This document shows positions 44,311 through 53,189 of a stretch of DNA of 64,000 bases, one piece after another; position 1 is the first letter of the stretch, and each line of letters starts with the position of its first letter. The position numbers were made by a program, and so were the translations under genes. The stretch spans positions 1,458,501-1,522,500 of the forward strand of contig NC_018485.1 in the NCBI RefSeq assembly GCF_000304315.1. The letters are read 5' to 3'. The notes beneath the pieces were generated by a model. It was given only the letters and a program-made list of their open reading frames with translations. It had not been told where the DNA came from and did no database searches. The stretch is from Methylocystis sp. SC2 (GTDB lineage Bacteria > Pseudomonadota > Alphaproteobacteria > Rhizobiales > Beijerinckiaceae).

Positions 44311-45668
44311 ACCGCCCTAAGATCCTTATCGCGACCTTTGGCACGCTGGGCGATGTGAATCCGTTTATTGGATTGGCGCGCGCCCTGCAGCGGCAAGGCT
44401 GCGTCCCGGTCATCGCCACGTCAGAAGAATATCGGGATCTCGTCGCGCGAGAAGGGCTGGACTTCCGGCCTATGCGACCGGATCTGGGAGAAATCTCATC
44501 TCGGCTCAATATGCAGAAGGGCGAGATCGCGACCAAAATGTCGCGGAATAAAAGATTTCTATTTGATCAAGTCATGTTTCCGCATCTGCGCGACGCCTAC
44601 AACGACGTCATGGGACTGACAAAGGATGTTGATGGAATCGTGACGCATTGTTTAGCGTTCGGCGCCAAGGCTGCTGCGGAACAGCGGGGCCTTCCTCTCT
44701 TCAACGTGTTTCTTTCGCCCATGCTGCTGTTTTCTGCGGACAATCCTCCGTTAGGGACCCCGGCGCCGTTCATGACGTCGCGGTCGCCGCTCGCCGTCGG
44801 ATATAACTGGCTCCTGATCAAAACGCTCGAAGCGGCGTTGACTCTCCTGGCGTCGCCGCTCGCGCGATTCAGAAATGAAGTGGGTCTGCCCGGCGTACGT
44901 GGTTTTGAGCTTTTGGTGGGCGCTCCGCGCGCAGCCGCGACGATCGGACTATTCAGCTCGCTCCTGATGCCCCCGGTTTCCCAGCGGACAAGGTCGGAAA
45001 TTATTGTTGGACATAGTTTCCACGATGGGCGCCACACGCCGGCGGGCGCATCCGACCCGGAGGGGCTTCCGTCTGATTTAACAGACTTTTTGGACTCAGG
45101 GTCCGAACCTATCGTCTTCACGCTTGGGAGCCTCGTCGCGATCGATCGGATAGACTATTTCCGAGCCTGTTCGATCGCGGCTCGGTCGCTCAAAAGGCGT
45201 GCTGTTCTTTTGGCGGATAGCGCCGATGTGGACAAATTGCGCCAAGAGATGTCTTCCGAGATTTCCGTGCACGGCTACGTCCCGCATTCGCTGCTGTTTC
45301 CCAGATGTTGCGCTGTGGTTCATCACGGCGGAATGGGATCTACGGGTCAGGCGCTTCGCGCCGGCAAGCCACAACTTGTAACCCCGTTTTGTAACGACCA
45401 ATTCGATATCGCTGAGCGCCTGAGGCGACTTGGCGTTGCGCGTACGCTCAAGGCGAAAGACGTCTCCGCTGATCGATTGGCGCAGAACATTGAACGGCTA
45501 TTGTCATCGGCTAGTTATACTGACTGTGCGCGGGCGGTCGCTGATGAAATTGCATTAAACGATGGCGCGGAGTCCGCCGCGGCGTTAATATCCCAAAGGC
45601 TCAGGCGTCCAGGACCAGGAATAAGCGGTTGCGTTGTCGAAGGTGAGCCTGGAACAGAGCGCGTCTGA
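44301..45668 (+). CDS. UGT-type (GT1) glycosyltransferase
   Basis: The 455-residue protein shows the GT-B fold of family GT1. The N-terminal acceptor domain starts KILIATFGTLGDVNPFIGLA (near 7-26), with the flexible loop after the first strand. The C-terminal donor-binding domain has VHGYVPHSLLFPRCCAVVHHG followed by GMGSTGQALRAGKPQL, close to the plant-type signature that binds a UDP-sugar. Relatives glycosylate lipids, sterols, polyketides and macrolides. Here it probably attaches a sugar to the reduced polyketide chain. It overlaps the SDR gene by ten bases and precedes the exporter genes by 36. Confidence 0.9.
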   Translation: MALDRPKILIATFGTLGDVNPFIGLARALQRQGCVPVIATSEEYRDLVAREGLDFRPMRPDLGEISSRLNMQKGEIATKMSRNKRFLFDQVMFPHLRDAYNDVMGLTKDVDGIVTHCLAFGAKAAAEQRGLPLFNVFLSPMLLFSADNPPLGTPAPFMTSRSPLAVGYNWLLIKTLEAALTLLASPLARFRNEVGLPGVRGFELLVGAPRAAATIGLFSSLLMPPVSQRTRSEIIVGHSFHDGRHTPAGASDPEGLPSDLTDFLDSGSEPIVFTLGSLVAIDRIDYFRACSIAARSLKRRAVLLADSADVDKLRQEMSSEISVHGYVPHSLLFPRCCAVVHHGGMGSTGQALRAGKPQLVTPFCNDQFDIAERLRRLGVARTLKAKDVSADRLAQNIERLLSSASYTDCARAVADEIALNDGAESAAALISQRLRRPGPGISGCVVEGEPGTERV

Positions 45669-45704
45669 GGATTGCGGCGGCAATGTCTAAATCCCGATAA
45701 CGGC

Positions 45705-46739
45705 ATGGCGGCGTGTAAAATGAACCACGAATTTCGTTTCGGAGTGTCGGATGGCGCGGCCCTGCCCCGGGCGGAACGTCTGCTGCGGAATCGCATTTCC
45801 CTGCGGTTGATCCTTCAAATCATTCTCGTCGCAGCGTTAACCATCGGCGTGCCGCTTTTCGTCTGGGCAAGATATTTCGTGGGCGCCGACGAAGCGCCCG
45901 CCAAACAGATAAAGGAGACGGCGTGGGCTCCCGCAGCCCTCGGCGTCGGCGCGCTGGGCTGGATCGAACCGCGCTCGCGACTCATCCGAGTCTCGAACGA
46001 GGCGGCCGCGACCGGCGGCGTCGTCGGCGAAATACTGGTGCGGGAAGGCCAGTCCGTCAAGGCGGGGACCCGGATCGCGGTGCTCTCCGACTGGCGCCGC
46101 CGCCAAGCGGAAGTGGCGCTCGCCGCGGCGGAAATCAGCGCCGCTAAGGCGCGTCACCTTGCAGCTGAGGCCGAACTCGAGAGCGCCCAGCGGGACGCCG
46201 AGCGCAAGAAAAGCCTGTACAAATCCGGCTCCGCCACGCTTTCCGTGGTGGATGGCGTCGAGTTGCGCCTGAAAAAGGCCAAGGCGGATGTCGACGTTGC
46301 GACGGCGAGCATTCAGCAGAGCGAGGCCAATCTGGAGCTCAAACAGGCGCAGCTGTCCCAGGCGGTGTCGACCGCGCCGATCGACGGCGTCATCATCAAG
46401 ATCAATGCGCGCCCCGGCGAGCGCATCGGTCCCAATGGTGTGGCCGATATTGCGAATCTCAATGAGCTTGACGTTGTGGCTGAGGTTTACGAGACCGACA
46501 TTCCACGCGTGAAAGTCGGTCAGAAGGCGATCGTGAAACTTCCGGAGCGGAGCGCGCCTTATCCGGCAAAGGTGCGTGAGATCGCTTTTCTCGTTCGCAA
46601 AAACCGCGTCAACGACGCCGATCCGCTCGCGGACCGCGACAATAGGATCGTTGAGGTGCGATTGACGTTGGAGCGTCCAGGGATCGAACAGCTTTGGCAC
46701 CAGCTCTTCCGTCAGGTTCAGGTGCAAATAGAACGGTGA
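45705..46739 (+). CDS. DevB-like periplasmic adaptor (membrane fusion protein)
   Basis: The protein of about 344 residues has one N-terminal membrane helix (LRLILQIILVAALTIGVPLF) and a biotinyl-lipoyl-like half motif (GGVVGEILVREGQSVKAGT). A coiled-coil hairpin rich in Ala, Glu and Lys (about 130-215) and the second half motif (APIDGVIIKINARPGERI) complete the HlyD/DevB architecture. It would bridge the DevC-DevA transporter to an outer-membrane TolC channel. No start has a good ribosome site: TTG 45672, ATG 45705 and ATG 45720 are all possible. Its stop overlaps the GTG start of the permease gene. Confidence 0.83.
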   Translation: MAACKMNHEFRFGVSDGAALPRAERLLRNRISLRLILQIILVAALTIGVPLFVWARYFVGADEAPAKQIKETAWAPAALGVGALGWIEPRSRLIRVSNEAAATGGVVGEILVREGQSVKAGTRIAVLSDWRRRQAEVALAAAEISAAKARHLAAEAELESAQRDAERKKSLYKSGSATLSVVDGVELRLKKAKADVDVATASIQQSEANLELKQAQLSQAVSTAPIDGVIIKINARPGERIGPNGVADIANLNELDVVAEVYETDIPRVKVGQKAIVKLPERSAPYPAKVREIAFLVRKNRVNDADPLADRDNRIVEVRLTLERPGIEQLWHQLFRQVQVQIER

Positions 46740-47908
46740 GCGGTTTGTCTCCGGCGCTGTTCGCCGCTCGACTGGCGTGGCGCCAGCTCATATACGACAG
46801 GCCCAAACTGCTCGCCGCCACCTTGGGCGTGCTGTTCGCCTGCGTGCTCGTGTTCATGCAGCTTGGCTTTCGAGATTCGCTTTACACCAGCGCGTCTTCC
46901 GCGCCGCTGAAAATGCAGGGCCAGCTGTTTCTGCTCCACAAGCAGACCGAAGCCCTCTGGCGGCCCGTCTCCTTCGATCGAAGCATCCTGATGCGCGCCT
47001 TGGGCCTTCCGGCGGTTCGGCGAGTCGTGCCCCTCTACATGTCGCTCGGACAATTCAAGAATATGGATACCCATATCCAGCGGACGCTGATGATTTACGG
47101 GTATGATCCCACCGCCGAGCTCATTCATATCGACGACTTTGCGGCTTTCAGGTCCGAGCTGCAGCGTCAGGACACGGCGCTATTCGACGTGACCTCCCGC
47201 CCGGAGTTTGGTCCGATAAAAGAGCTGATCGCCTCCGGGCGCGACATCACCGAAATAAACGGTCGCAAGGTAAAGCTCGTCGGCACCTTCCATATGGGCA
47301 CCACTTTCGCCGCCGACGGCAATGTCGTGATGAGCGATCTCAACTTTCATCGCGTTTTTCCAATGCGATCCCTTGATCAGATCGATATCGGCTTCGTCCT
47401 GTCGGCGCCGGGCGCCGACATCGCCGCGACGCAAGCCGCACTCTTGCGACTCGTCGGGCAGGAGGTGCAAGTCTTGACCTATGAAGAGCTCGTCCGCTTC
47501 GAGCAGGCCTACTGGGAGAATTCGGCGCCGCTTGGCTTCATTTTTGGTTTCGGCACGCTCATGGGCCTGATCGTCGGCATGGTGATCGTCTATCAAATTT
47601 TGTTCACGGATATCGGCAACAACATTCCCCAATACGCCACTCTGGTGGCGATGGGATACAGCCAATCCTATCTCCGTAACATTGTCTTTGCTTCCTCCAT
47701 TTATCTGGCGGTATTCGGATTTCTGCCAGGCATGGCGCTGTCCACGTTGCTCTATCAGGTGGCGGAGCGCTCTATTTTCATCCCGTTCCCTATGACCCTC
47801 GAGCGTATCGCCAGCGTCTTCTTCTTTATCCTGACAATGTGCGCGCTGGCTGGCTTGCTGGCGATACGCAAATTGAAATCGACGGATCCGGCCGACATGT
47901 TCTCATGA
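46736..47908 (+). CDS. DevC-like ABC exporter permease
   Basis: The 390-residue protein has the MacB/FtsX-type topology: one N-terminal membrane helix (LLAATLGVLFACVLVFMQLGF, near 22-42), a large periplasmic domain of about 220 residues and three helices near the C-terminus. Length and the motif QLGFRDSLY match DevC of the DevBCA exporter. GTG 46736 overlaps the preceding stop (GTGA) and gives the standard DevC N-terminus. Such exporters push lipids or peptides from the inner leaflet or periplasm through TolC rather than importing. The end overlaps devA (ATGA). Confidence 0.87.
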   Translation: MSGLSPALFAARLAWRQLIYDRPKLLAATLGVLFACVLVFMQLGFRDSLYTSASSAPLKMQGQLFLLHKQTEALWRPVSFDRSILMRALGLPAVRRVVPLYMSLGQFKNMDTHIQRTLMIYGYDPTAELIHIDDFAAFRSELQRQDTALFDVTSRPEFGPIKELIASGRDITEINGRKVKLVGTFHMGTTFAADGNVVMSDLNFHRVFPMRSLDQIDIGFVLSAPGADIAATQAALLRLVGQEVQVLTYEELVRFEQAYWENSAPLGFIFGFGTLMGLIVGMVIVYQILFTDIGNNIPQYATLVAMGYSQSYLRNIVFASSIYLAVFGFLPGMALSTLLYQVAERSIFIPFPMTLERIASVFFFILTMCALAGLLAIRKLKSTDPADMFS

Positions 47909-48573
47909 GCATGATCGACGTGAAAGGTTTGAATTTCGCTTTTGGACAAGGCGAGTTGCGTCGTCAGGTCCTGACAAACATTCATCTTTCCATCGAAACC
48001 GGCGAAATCGTTATTCTCACCGGGCCCTCTGGCTCCGGAAAGACGACGCTGTTGACCATCCTGGGAGGACTGAGGCTCGCGACCTCCGGAAGCGTCGTGG
48101 TGCTCGGCGAACAACTGGTGCGCAGCGAAACCCGCACACGCATCGCCGTGCGGCGGCAGACTGGATATATTTTTCAGCAGCACAATCTCTTCCTCTCGCT
48201 GACCGCCACAGAGAACGTCTGCATGGCGCTTGAGCTGCACGATTGCTTTTCTGAAAAGGAACGGGTCGGGCTCGCGCATCAAATTCTGACTCAGGTCGGA
48301 CTAGAGGAGCGTCTGGAGTATCGACCCCAGCAGCTTTCCGGCGGACAGCGCCAGCGCGTCTCGATCGCGCGCGCCTTGGTTTCCCGACCGAAGATCGTGC
48401 TCGCGGATGAGCCGACCGCGTCTCTCGATAAGAATAGCGGCCATGAGGCGGTCGAGATATTAAGAAGTCTCGCCAAGCAGAATGGAACGACGATCCTGAT
48501 CGTCACCCATGATTATAGAATACTCGATATTGCGGATCGCATTGTTAATCTCGAGGACGGGATCATCAAATAA
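47905..48573 (+). CDS. DevA-like ABC exporter ATPase
   Basis: The 222-residue ATPase has Walker A GPSGSGKTTLL (near 35-45), the Q-loop (IFQQHNLF, near 83-90), signature LSGGQRQRVSIARAL (near 140-154) and Walker B IVLADEPTASLD (near 160-171). It is of the MacB/LolD/DevA type, which powers mechanotransmission-type exporters. The coupled start (ATGA) with the permease gene and the adaptor upstream make a complete DevBCA set apart from the TolC channel. It is the last gene of the operon; a palindromic repeat follows 97 bases later. Confidence 0.92.
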   Translation: MSMIDVKGLNFAFGQGELRRQVLTNIHLSIETGEIVILTGPSGSGKTTLLTILGGLRLATSGSVVVLGEQLVRSETRTRIAVRRQTGYIFQQHNLFLSLTATENVCMALELHDCFSEKERVGLAHQILTQVGLEERLEYRPQQLSGGQRQRVSIARALVSRPKIVLADEPTASLDKNSGHEAVEILRSLAKQNGTTILIVTHDYRILDIADRIVNLEDGIIK

Positions 48574-48669
48574 CAATTCGCGCCAAGCGTCGCCGATTTG
48601 CTTGCGACCGCCCCCCGCAGTCGACGCGCTTGTCGCACACGCATTTTCCGGCGCGCGGCGATGCGCCCT

Positions 48670-48784
48670 TAGAGCAGGTTCCAAAAAAGTTGACGGACTT
48701 TTTCGATGAGAACCTGCTCCAACGTTTTGATTTTGAGTGATTCCTTTTCGATCACATGATTCCATGTGATCGGGAAGCGCTCTA
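48670..48784 (+). repeat. RIME-like palindromic repeat, copy B
   Basis: This 115-bp element is in the same orientation as copy A and about 90% alike by eye, with both dyads (AGCAGGTTC/GAACCTGCT and GATCACATG/CATGTGATC). Its right end, GCTCTA, gives the TAG stop of the minus-strand gene beside it. Copies A and B bracket the polyketide operon. Confidence 0.9.
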
Positions 48785-49438
48785 GGCCTCGCCCTTCGCG
48801 AGCAGATCCCCATACGCGGCTTGGTCGATGACGCCGCCGGCGGCCGCCACACGCTCTCGATCAAGAGATGAAAGCGCATCTTGAACGATGTCGATCCGCT
48901 TCCATCCCGGCAGCGGCGCTTCATCTCCCTCTGCGGCGACATATTTGGACTGGGCGATTTTCTGGTGGGGATGAATGTAGCGCGGACAATTCACCCACAC
49001 GCTCTCGACGTCGACGCCGACGACGAATAGCGCGCCGGGATAAGAAGCGAGCAGCGACGCTTCGCGCAAGAGTCTTGCCTCGCCCTGCACGCGAAGCCGA
49101 TTGGGCGTGACGAAATCGATGAACAGCAGGCCAACCTTGCTCGTTTCCGCCAGATTTCCGGCGGAGTAAAACATACCGTTGCCGTCGAACCACGGGAAAA
49201 TGAGCGAGCTTTGACCGACGACGCGAACGAAGCCCGGAGCGCCGCCCTTATAGGAGACCGTCGGACGGCCGGCGGGATCGAGCGTCGAAAGAAAGAACAT
49301 GTCGCGAGACTGGATGAATTCGACCTCATGGGGAGCAAATTCGGCGTGCATGACGCCGCCCTCCATCAAATCGGCGAGGCGGCGCGTATCGAATTCGTCT
49401 TGAAGCTTGCGGTGCTCGGCGCCGTATAATTTTGACAT
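48782..49438 (-). CDS. Pyridoxamine 5'-phosphate oxidase-family FMN protein
   Basis: The 218-residue protein has the split-barrel FMN-binding pattern of the PNPOx-like family, with a core FIQSRDMFFLSTLDPAGRPTVSYKG (near residues 45-69) and LIFPWFDGNGMFYSAGNL. The conserved C-terminal stretch VWVNCPRYIHPHQ (near 152-164) is typical of uncharacterised pyridoxamine-phosphate-oxidase-related oxidoreductases. GGAGAGAG just before ATG 49438 decides the start; the frame is open further upstream without homology. The stop codon is supplied by the palindromic repeat, so the original C-terminus may have been slightly different. Substrate unknown. Confidence 0.82.
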   Translation of the reverse strand: MSKLYGAEHRKLQDEFDTRRLADLMEGGVMHAEFAPHEVEFIQSRDMFFLSTLDPAGRPTVSYKGGAPGFVRVVGQSSLIFPWFDGNGMFYSAGNLAETSKVGLLFIDFVTPNRLRVQGEARLLREASLLASYPGALFVVGVDVESVWVNCPRYIHPHQKIAQSKYVAAEGDEAPLPGWKRIDIVQDALSSLDRERVAAAGGVIDQAAYGDLLAKGEA

Positions 49439-49739
49439 CGATCTCTCTCCAACCGTCTGCCGAACGCGAAGTAATTTTTCAGCGCAGGGACGCCATGCCG
49501 CAGACCAGCGCGGCGTCAATGGTCCAGGAGCCGCCGGATTGTGGCAAGCAGATAAATGCCTCGTCTCACTCAGGAAATTTGCCCGAGATGCGCTCGAAGG
49601 CTCGTCGCGAGAATGGCGGGCGCCGACCCGCGCCGCGCGGCGTCGCGCGAGCCTGAATACGCCGGCGACGCTGCGCGAGGCGGCGCAGAAAATGTGGCCT
49701 TCTCTACGTCCTTTGCGCCCGACCGCCAGGCAGGATCGC
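49439..49739. other. Gap of 301 bases, nothing recognised
   Basis: It lies between two minus-strand genes. It holds the ribosome site of the gene at 48782-49438, and overlapping frames without features. Confidence 0.5.
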
Positions 49740-50606
49740 TCAGTCAGACGAACCGATGTTCGCTGCGACGCCGTTGAGCAAAGCAGTCGCCTCATCCGGC
49801 AGATCGAGTTTGGTCGCTAAGAGATTCTCCCGCAGATGAGCGAGCGACGTCGTGCCGGGAATCGGCAGAATATTGGGCGCGCGACGAAGCAGCCAGGCGA
49901 GAGCGACCTGCATCGGCGTGGCGTCAAGGCGCCGCGCGACATCCGACAGGGTCGAGGATTGCAGCGGAGTGAACCCGCCGAGCGGAAAGAAGGGCACATA
50001 GGCGACGCCGCCGACGGCGAGTTCGTCGATGAGCGCGTCGTCGACCCGGTGCGCAAGATTATAATGATTCTGCACGCAGACGATTTTGCAGATCTCGCGA
50101 CCTTCCGCGATCTGTGTGGGCGTGACGTTGCTGAGGCCGATGTGACGTATAAGCCCTTGCCGCTGTAGCTCCGCGAGCGCGGCGAGCGGGGCTTCTATGG
50201 AGCCTTCCGCCGGGCCGTGAGCACTGAACATGACGCGTAGATTGACCACATCGAGCGCATCCAGACCGAGATTGCGCAGATTGTCATGCACCGCCTGTCT
50301 GAGTTCGTCGCGTGAGAAGGCTGGCCGCCATGAACCGTCTGCGCCGCGCCGCGCGCCGATCTTGGTCGCGATGACGAGGTCATCCGGATAGGGATGCAGC
50401 GCCTCGCGGATCAACTGGTTGGTGACATGCGGGCCATAGAAATCGCTGGTGTCGATATGGTTCACCCCGGATGCGACCGCTTCGCGCAACACGGTCAGCG
50501 CCGCATCACGATCCTTGGGGGGACCGAACGCGCCGGGTCCCGCGAGCTGCATCGCGCCGTAACCTATTCGTTTCACGGTGCGGTCGCCGAAGGTGAAGGT
50601 GGTCAT
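49740..50606 (-). CDS. Aldo/keto reductase
   Basis: The 288-residue protein is a TIM-barrel aldo/keto reductase that uses NADPH to reduce carbonyls. The motif NHIDTSDFYG (near 50-59) carries the catalytic Asp and Tyr, ATKIGAR (near 80) the catalytic Lys and the C-terminal IPGTTSLAHLREN (near 248-260) binds the cofactor phosphate. ATG 50606 gives the family start (TFTFGDRTVKRIGYGAMQL). It is divergent from a TetR-type regulator gene with 71 bases between the starts, the usual layout for a repressor and its target. Substrate unknown. Confidence 0.9.
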   Translation of the reverse strand: MTTFTFGDRTVKRIGYGAMQLAGPGAFGPPKDRDAALTVLREAVASGVNHIDTSDFYGPHVTNQLIREALHPYPDDLVIATKIGARRGADGSWRPAFSRDELRQAVHDNLRNLGLDALDVVNLRVMFSAHGPAEGSIEAPLAALAELQRQGLIRHIGLSNVTPTQIAEGREICKIVCVQNHYNLAHRVDDALIDELAVGGVAYVPFFPLGGFTPLQSSTLSDVARRLDATPMQVALAWLLRRAPNILPIPGTTSLAHLRENLLATKLDLPDEATALLNGVAANIGSSD

Positions 50607-50677
50607 GGCGTCGGTCCTTGTTGCGCGCCGCTCACGCAAATATATGAAGAAACCTTCGCTTTCTGAATTCGCATTCC

Positions 50678-51370
50678 ATGAACGCCGTCGCAAAGACCTT
50701 AATTCCCAGAAAAACCCCGGCGCAGGCCCGTTCCGCCGCGACCGTCGACACGCTGCGCATGGCGGCCATTCAGGTTTTGCTCCGGGAGGGCCTGAGCCGC
50801 TGTACGACGACCCGTATCGCCGAGCGCGCGGGCGTGTCGGTCGGAAGCCTCTACCAATATTATCCCAACCGCGACGCCCTGCTCGCCGGCGTCCTCGAAA
50901 ATCATCTCGAGGGCGTCGCCGGCGCGGTCGAGCGCGCCTGCCACGAACATCGGGGCCAGCAACTGTCGCAGATGGGTTCGGCCTTCGTCGTCGCCTTCCT
51001 GGCTGCGAAGCTGCGTGAGCCAGAAGAAGCGAAGGCGCTCTACGCCATTGCGGAAGAACGGGGCGGCGCGACGCTGGCCGCCCGGATGCGCGCGCGCATC
51101 GTCGCGGCCGTCGCGGCCATGCTGGCGAGCGCGCCGGACGCCCACTTCGACGATCCCGCCATGGTTGCAAAGATCGCGCTTGGCGCCTTGGTCGAGCCGG
51201 TCCAAACCTTGCTCAAAGAACATGCGCCGGCCCATTTCAGAACGCGCCTCGAAAGGGAACTCGTCCTGCTTGTGACCGCGTATCTCCAAGCCCATCGGTT
51301 CAACCCCGAGCGCCCGGGCGCGCCGGCGGCGATCGCCGAGGCTCGCGCCGCCGCGCGCGGCCCGGCATAG
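50678..51370 (+). CDS. TetR-family transcriptional regulator
   Basis: The 230-residue protein has an N-terminal TetR helix-turn-helix (TTRIAERAGVSVGSLYQYYPNRDALL, split near residues 43-68) and an alanine-rich helical C-terminal ligand-binding domain. It is divergent from the aldo/keto reductase gene and 15 bases upstream of an alkyltransferase gene on its own strand. It probably represses itself and the reductase in the absence of a small ligand, perhaps an electrophile. The ligand cannot be told from sequence. Confidence 0.88.
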   Translation: MNAVAKTLIPRKTPAQARSAATVDTLRMAAIQVLLREGLSRCTTTRIAERAGVSVGSLYQYYPNRDALLAGVLENHLEGVAGAVERACHEHRGQQLSQMGSAFVVAFLAAKLREPEEAKALYAIAEERGGATLAARMRARIVAAVAAMLASAPDAHFDDPAMVAKIALGALVEPVQTLLKEHAPAHFRTRLERELVLLVTAYLQAHRFNPERPGAPAAIAEARAAARGPA

Positions 51371-51385
51371 AGCCGCGAACCGGCC

Positions 51386-51940
51386 ATGCAGCGCTTTCAT
51401 ATTTTTCAAACCGCGGTCGGTCCCTGCGCCCTTGCGTGGAGCGAAGAGGGCGTGACGCGATTCCAGCTGCCGGAGCGGGACGATGCAGCTTTGGCGCGAC
51501 GCATGGCGAAGGCGGATCGGTGGTCAGGCGCCCTGCCTTCGCCGATCGCGCGAGCCATCGCGGACCTCGAGCGCTATTTCCGCGGCGAGCAGGTCGATTT
51601 CTCGACCCTGCGGCTGGACCTTCGCGCCAGCAGCCCGTTTCACAAGGCCGTCTATGATGCGACCCGCGCCATTGGCTGGGGCGCCGTCGCGACCTATGGC
51701 GAGATCGCCCGTGGCGTCGGATCGCCAGGCGCCGCGCGCGCGGTCGGACATGCTCTGTCGAGAAATCCGATCGCGATCATCATCCCCTGTCATCGCATTC
51801 TGGCCGCCGGCGGAAAAATCGGCGGATTTTCCGCTCATGGCGGCACGAGCGCGAAGGCGCGCCTGCTTGAAATCGAAGGCGCGCGATTGGGCCGAGGGCT
51901 CGCCGCAAATCCTGACCTTTTCACGCCGTCATTCGGTTGA
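51386..51940 (+). CDS. ogt: Methylated-DNA-protein-cysteine S-methyltransferase (Ogt)
   Basis: The 184-residue suicide enzyme moves the alkyl group of O6-alkylguanine to its active-site cysteine in IIPCHRIL (near 133-140). The arginine-finger helix and GAARAVGHALSRNP (near 114-127) fit the DNA-binding half. An N-terminal domain of about 80 residues is of the Ogt type, without the Ada regulatory part. It starts 15 bases after the TetR gene and is probably cotranscribed with it, which would tie this regulator to alkylating or electrophilic stress. Confidence 0.93.
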   Translation: MQRFHIFQTAVGPCALAWSEEGVTRFQLPERDDAALARRMAKADRWSGALPSPIARAIADLERYFRGEQVDFSTLRLDLRASSPFHKAVYDATRAIGWGAVATYGEIARGVGSPGAARAVGHALSRNPIAIIIPCHRILAAGGKIGGFSAHGGTSAKARLLEIEGARLGRGLAANPDLFTPSFG

Positions 51941-52064
51941 GCCGCAACGCCGCGTTTCGAAAATTCCATCGCTCAGCGCGATGACGCGCGACTGTGCTTC
52001 GCCAGTTCGGTCATGCGTTGCAGCCGCGCGGTCGCTTCGGGAAGTTCCGGAAGGGTGCGAACCG

Positions 52065-52496
52065 TCAAGCGCTCGCCAGATCCTTGTAGGCCTCGAGCGC
52101 CGCGCGCTCGATCCAGCATTCCGCGAGCCGTCCGTTTTCGACACGCCAGATTGCGATCCCCGAAAACTTGATGGGGCGACCGTCGGCGGGAAGACCAAAT
52201 ATCCCATTGTTGAAACCCGTGCACATCCACCGCGAGACGACGCGATCACCCGCCGCATTGGCGAAAACCTCCAGGGTTTCGTTGCGCGCGCTTGTGAGCC
52301 CGGATTGAAAATCCGCTACCCATCGCCGGAAGGCGTCGCGTCCGCTGACGGTCTTCATGGCCGAGTGGACCTGATAGTCATCGGTCATGAGTTCATCGAT
52401 CGCGCCGAGATCATTGGCGGTCCCATTCCATACACGCGACAGAAAGGCCGTCGCCAATTCCTCGGCTTGCCTTGACGGGGCGACATCAGTCGGCAT
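52065..52496 (-). CDS. SnoaL/NTF2-like protein
   Basis: The 143-residue protein has the cone-shaped alpha+beta pattern of the SnoaL-like superfamily: a helical start, IDELMTDDYQVHSAM (near 33-47), GRDAFRRWVADF, RWMCTGFNNG and GIAIWRVENGRLAECWIERA (near 115-134). Members are polyketide cyclases, ketosteroid-isomerase-like enzymes or ligand-binding proteins of unknown role, so no reaction can be assigned. GAGGAA six bases before ATG 52496 decides the start; the open frame further upstream has no homology. Confidence 0.8.
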   Translation of the reverse strand: MPTDVAPSRQAEELATAFLSRVWNGTANDLGAIDELMTDDYQVHSAMKTVSGRDAFRRWVADFQSGLTSARNETLEVFANAAGDRVVSRWMCTGFNNGIFGLPADGRPIKFSGIAIWRVENGRLAECWIERAALEAYKDLASA

Positions 52497-52716
52497 GCGA
52501 GCTTCCTCTACTTCAGTCCGTTCTTCCCTGGATGAAATCTGACTCTCGGCGCTTCCGCGCGCCCGGCGCCGCAGGTCCTGTTCAAGCAGCTCGGGCGCCG
52601 TGAAGCGAGCCCCGTCGCCCAGGCACAGGCCATCGCGCATCGCCCATTTATTACGCGCGGCGTTTAGCAGCCGCTCGGAGCCTCGAGCGCGATACGCGAC
52701 CGCAGGGAGCCCTCTC

Positions 52717-52742
52717 GGAACATAGCGCCCTTCAAATCAGTT
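52717..52742 (+). promoter_or_regulatory. EcfG-type (general stress) promoter
   Basis: GGAAC (52717-52721), 18 bases, GTT (52740-52742). It lies about 60 bases before the CsbD-like gene at 52803. It is one of six such elements in 7 kb. Confidence 0.5.
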
Positions 52743-52802
52743 TTCATCCTGGCGGGCGGCCTTGGCCGAACCTAGGGATTGAGATTTAGGAGCACGGAAT
52801 CA

Positions 52803-53189
52803 ATGGTTGCGTTAACCGAAAATGGCGGGGACCCCATTATCTGCGCCGACGAAGAATGCGGTTTCGGCGATGCATCGACTCCACCGGCGCGGCCAGATGC
52901 AAATTCCGTCGAACTGGAGCCGCCAACACGGGCGCGCTACACGGTCGCCCAAGTGAAGGATTCGATGAGGGAGGCGATCGACAATATCGTGCAGTCAGGC
53001 GCGACCGATCAAATGCGCGGCTATGCCAACGAAGCCATGGGCAAGACCAAGTTGACCCTCGGGCTCGCCACGCAGTCGACTCATCTCACGCTCACCGGAC
53101 TGGCGCAGATCGTCGTTGGTGAATTTCAAAAATCCATCGGCGAGGCGAAGCTTGCCGAAGACGGCAAGGATATCTTTCCGGAACTGTGA
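52803..53189 (+). CDS. CsbD-like stress protein
   Basis: The 128-residue protein has a disordered acidic N-terminus of about 45 residues and a helical C-terminal half (YTVAQVKDSMREAIDN, then GYANEAMGKTKLTLGLA and VGEFQKSIGEAKLAED). The alternating K/A/G-E pattern resembles a CsbD repeat. CsbD proteins are small, abundant stress proteins of unknown mechanism. AGGAG lies ten bases before ATG 52803. The EcfG-type promoter upstream agrees with stress control. A phasin-like structural role is another possibility. Confidence 0.65.
   Translation: MVALTENGGDPIICADEECGFGDASTPPARPDANSVELEPPTRARYTVAQVKDSMREAIDNIVQSGATDQMRGYANEAMGKTKLTLGLATQSTHLTLTGLAQIVVGEFQKSIGEAKLAEDGKDIFPEL

Noticed and set aside
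45672..45704. A TTG start for the DevB-like protein at 45672
   Set aside because: GAGG lies only one base before the TTG, too close for a working ribosome site. ATG 45705 or 45720 is preferred, although neither has a clear site.
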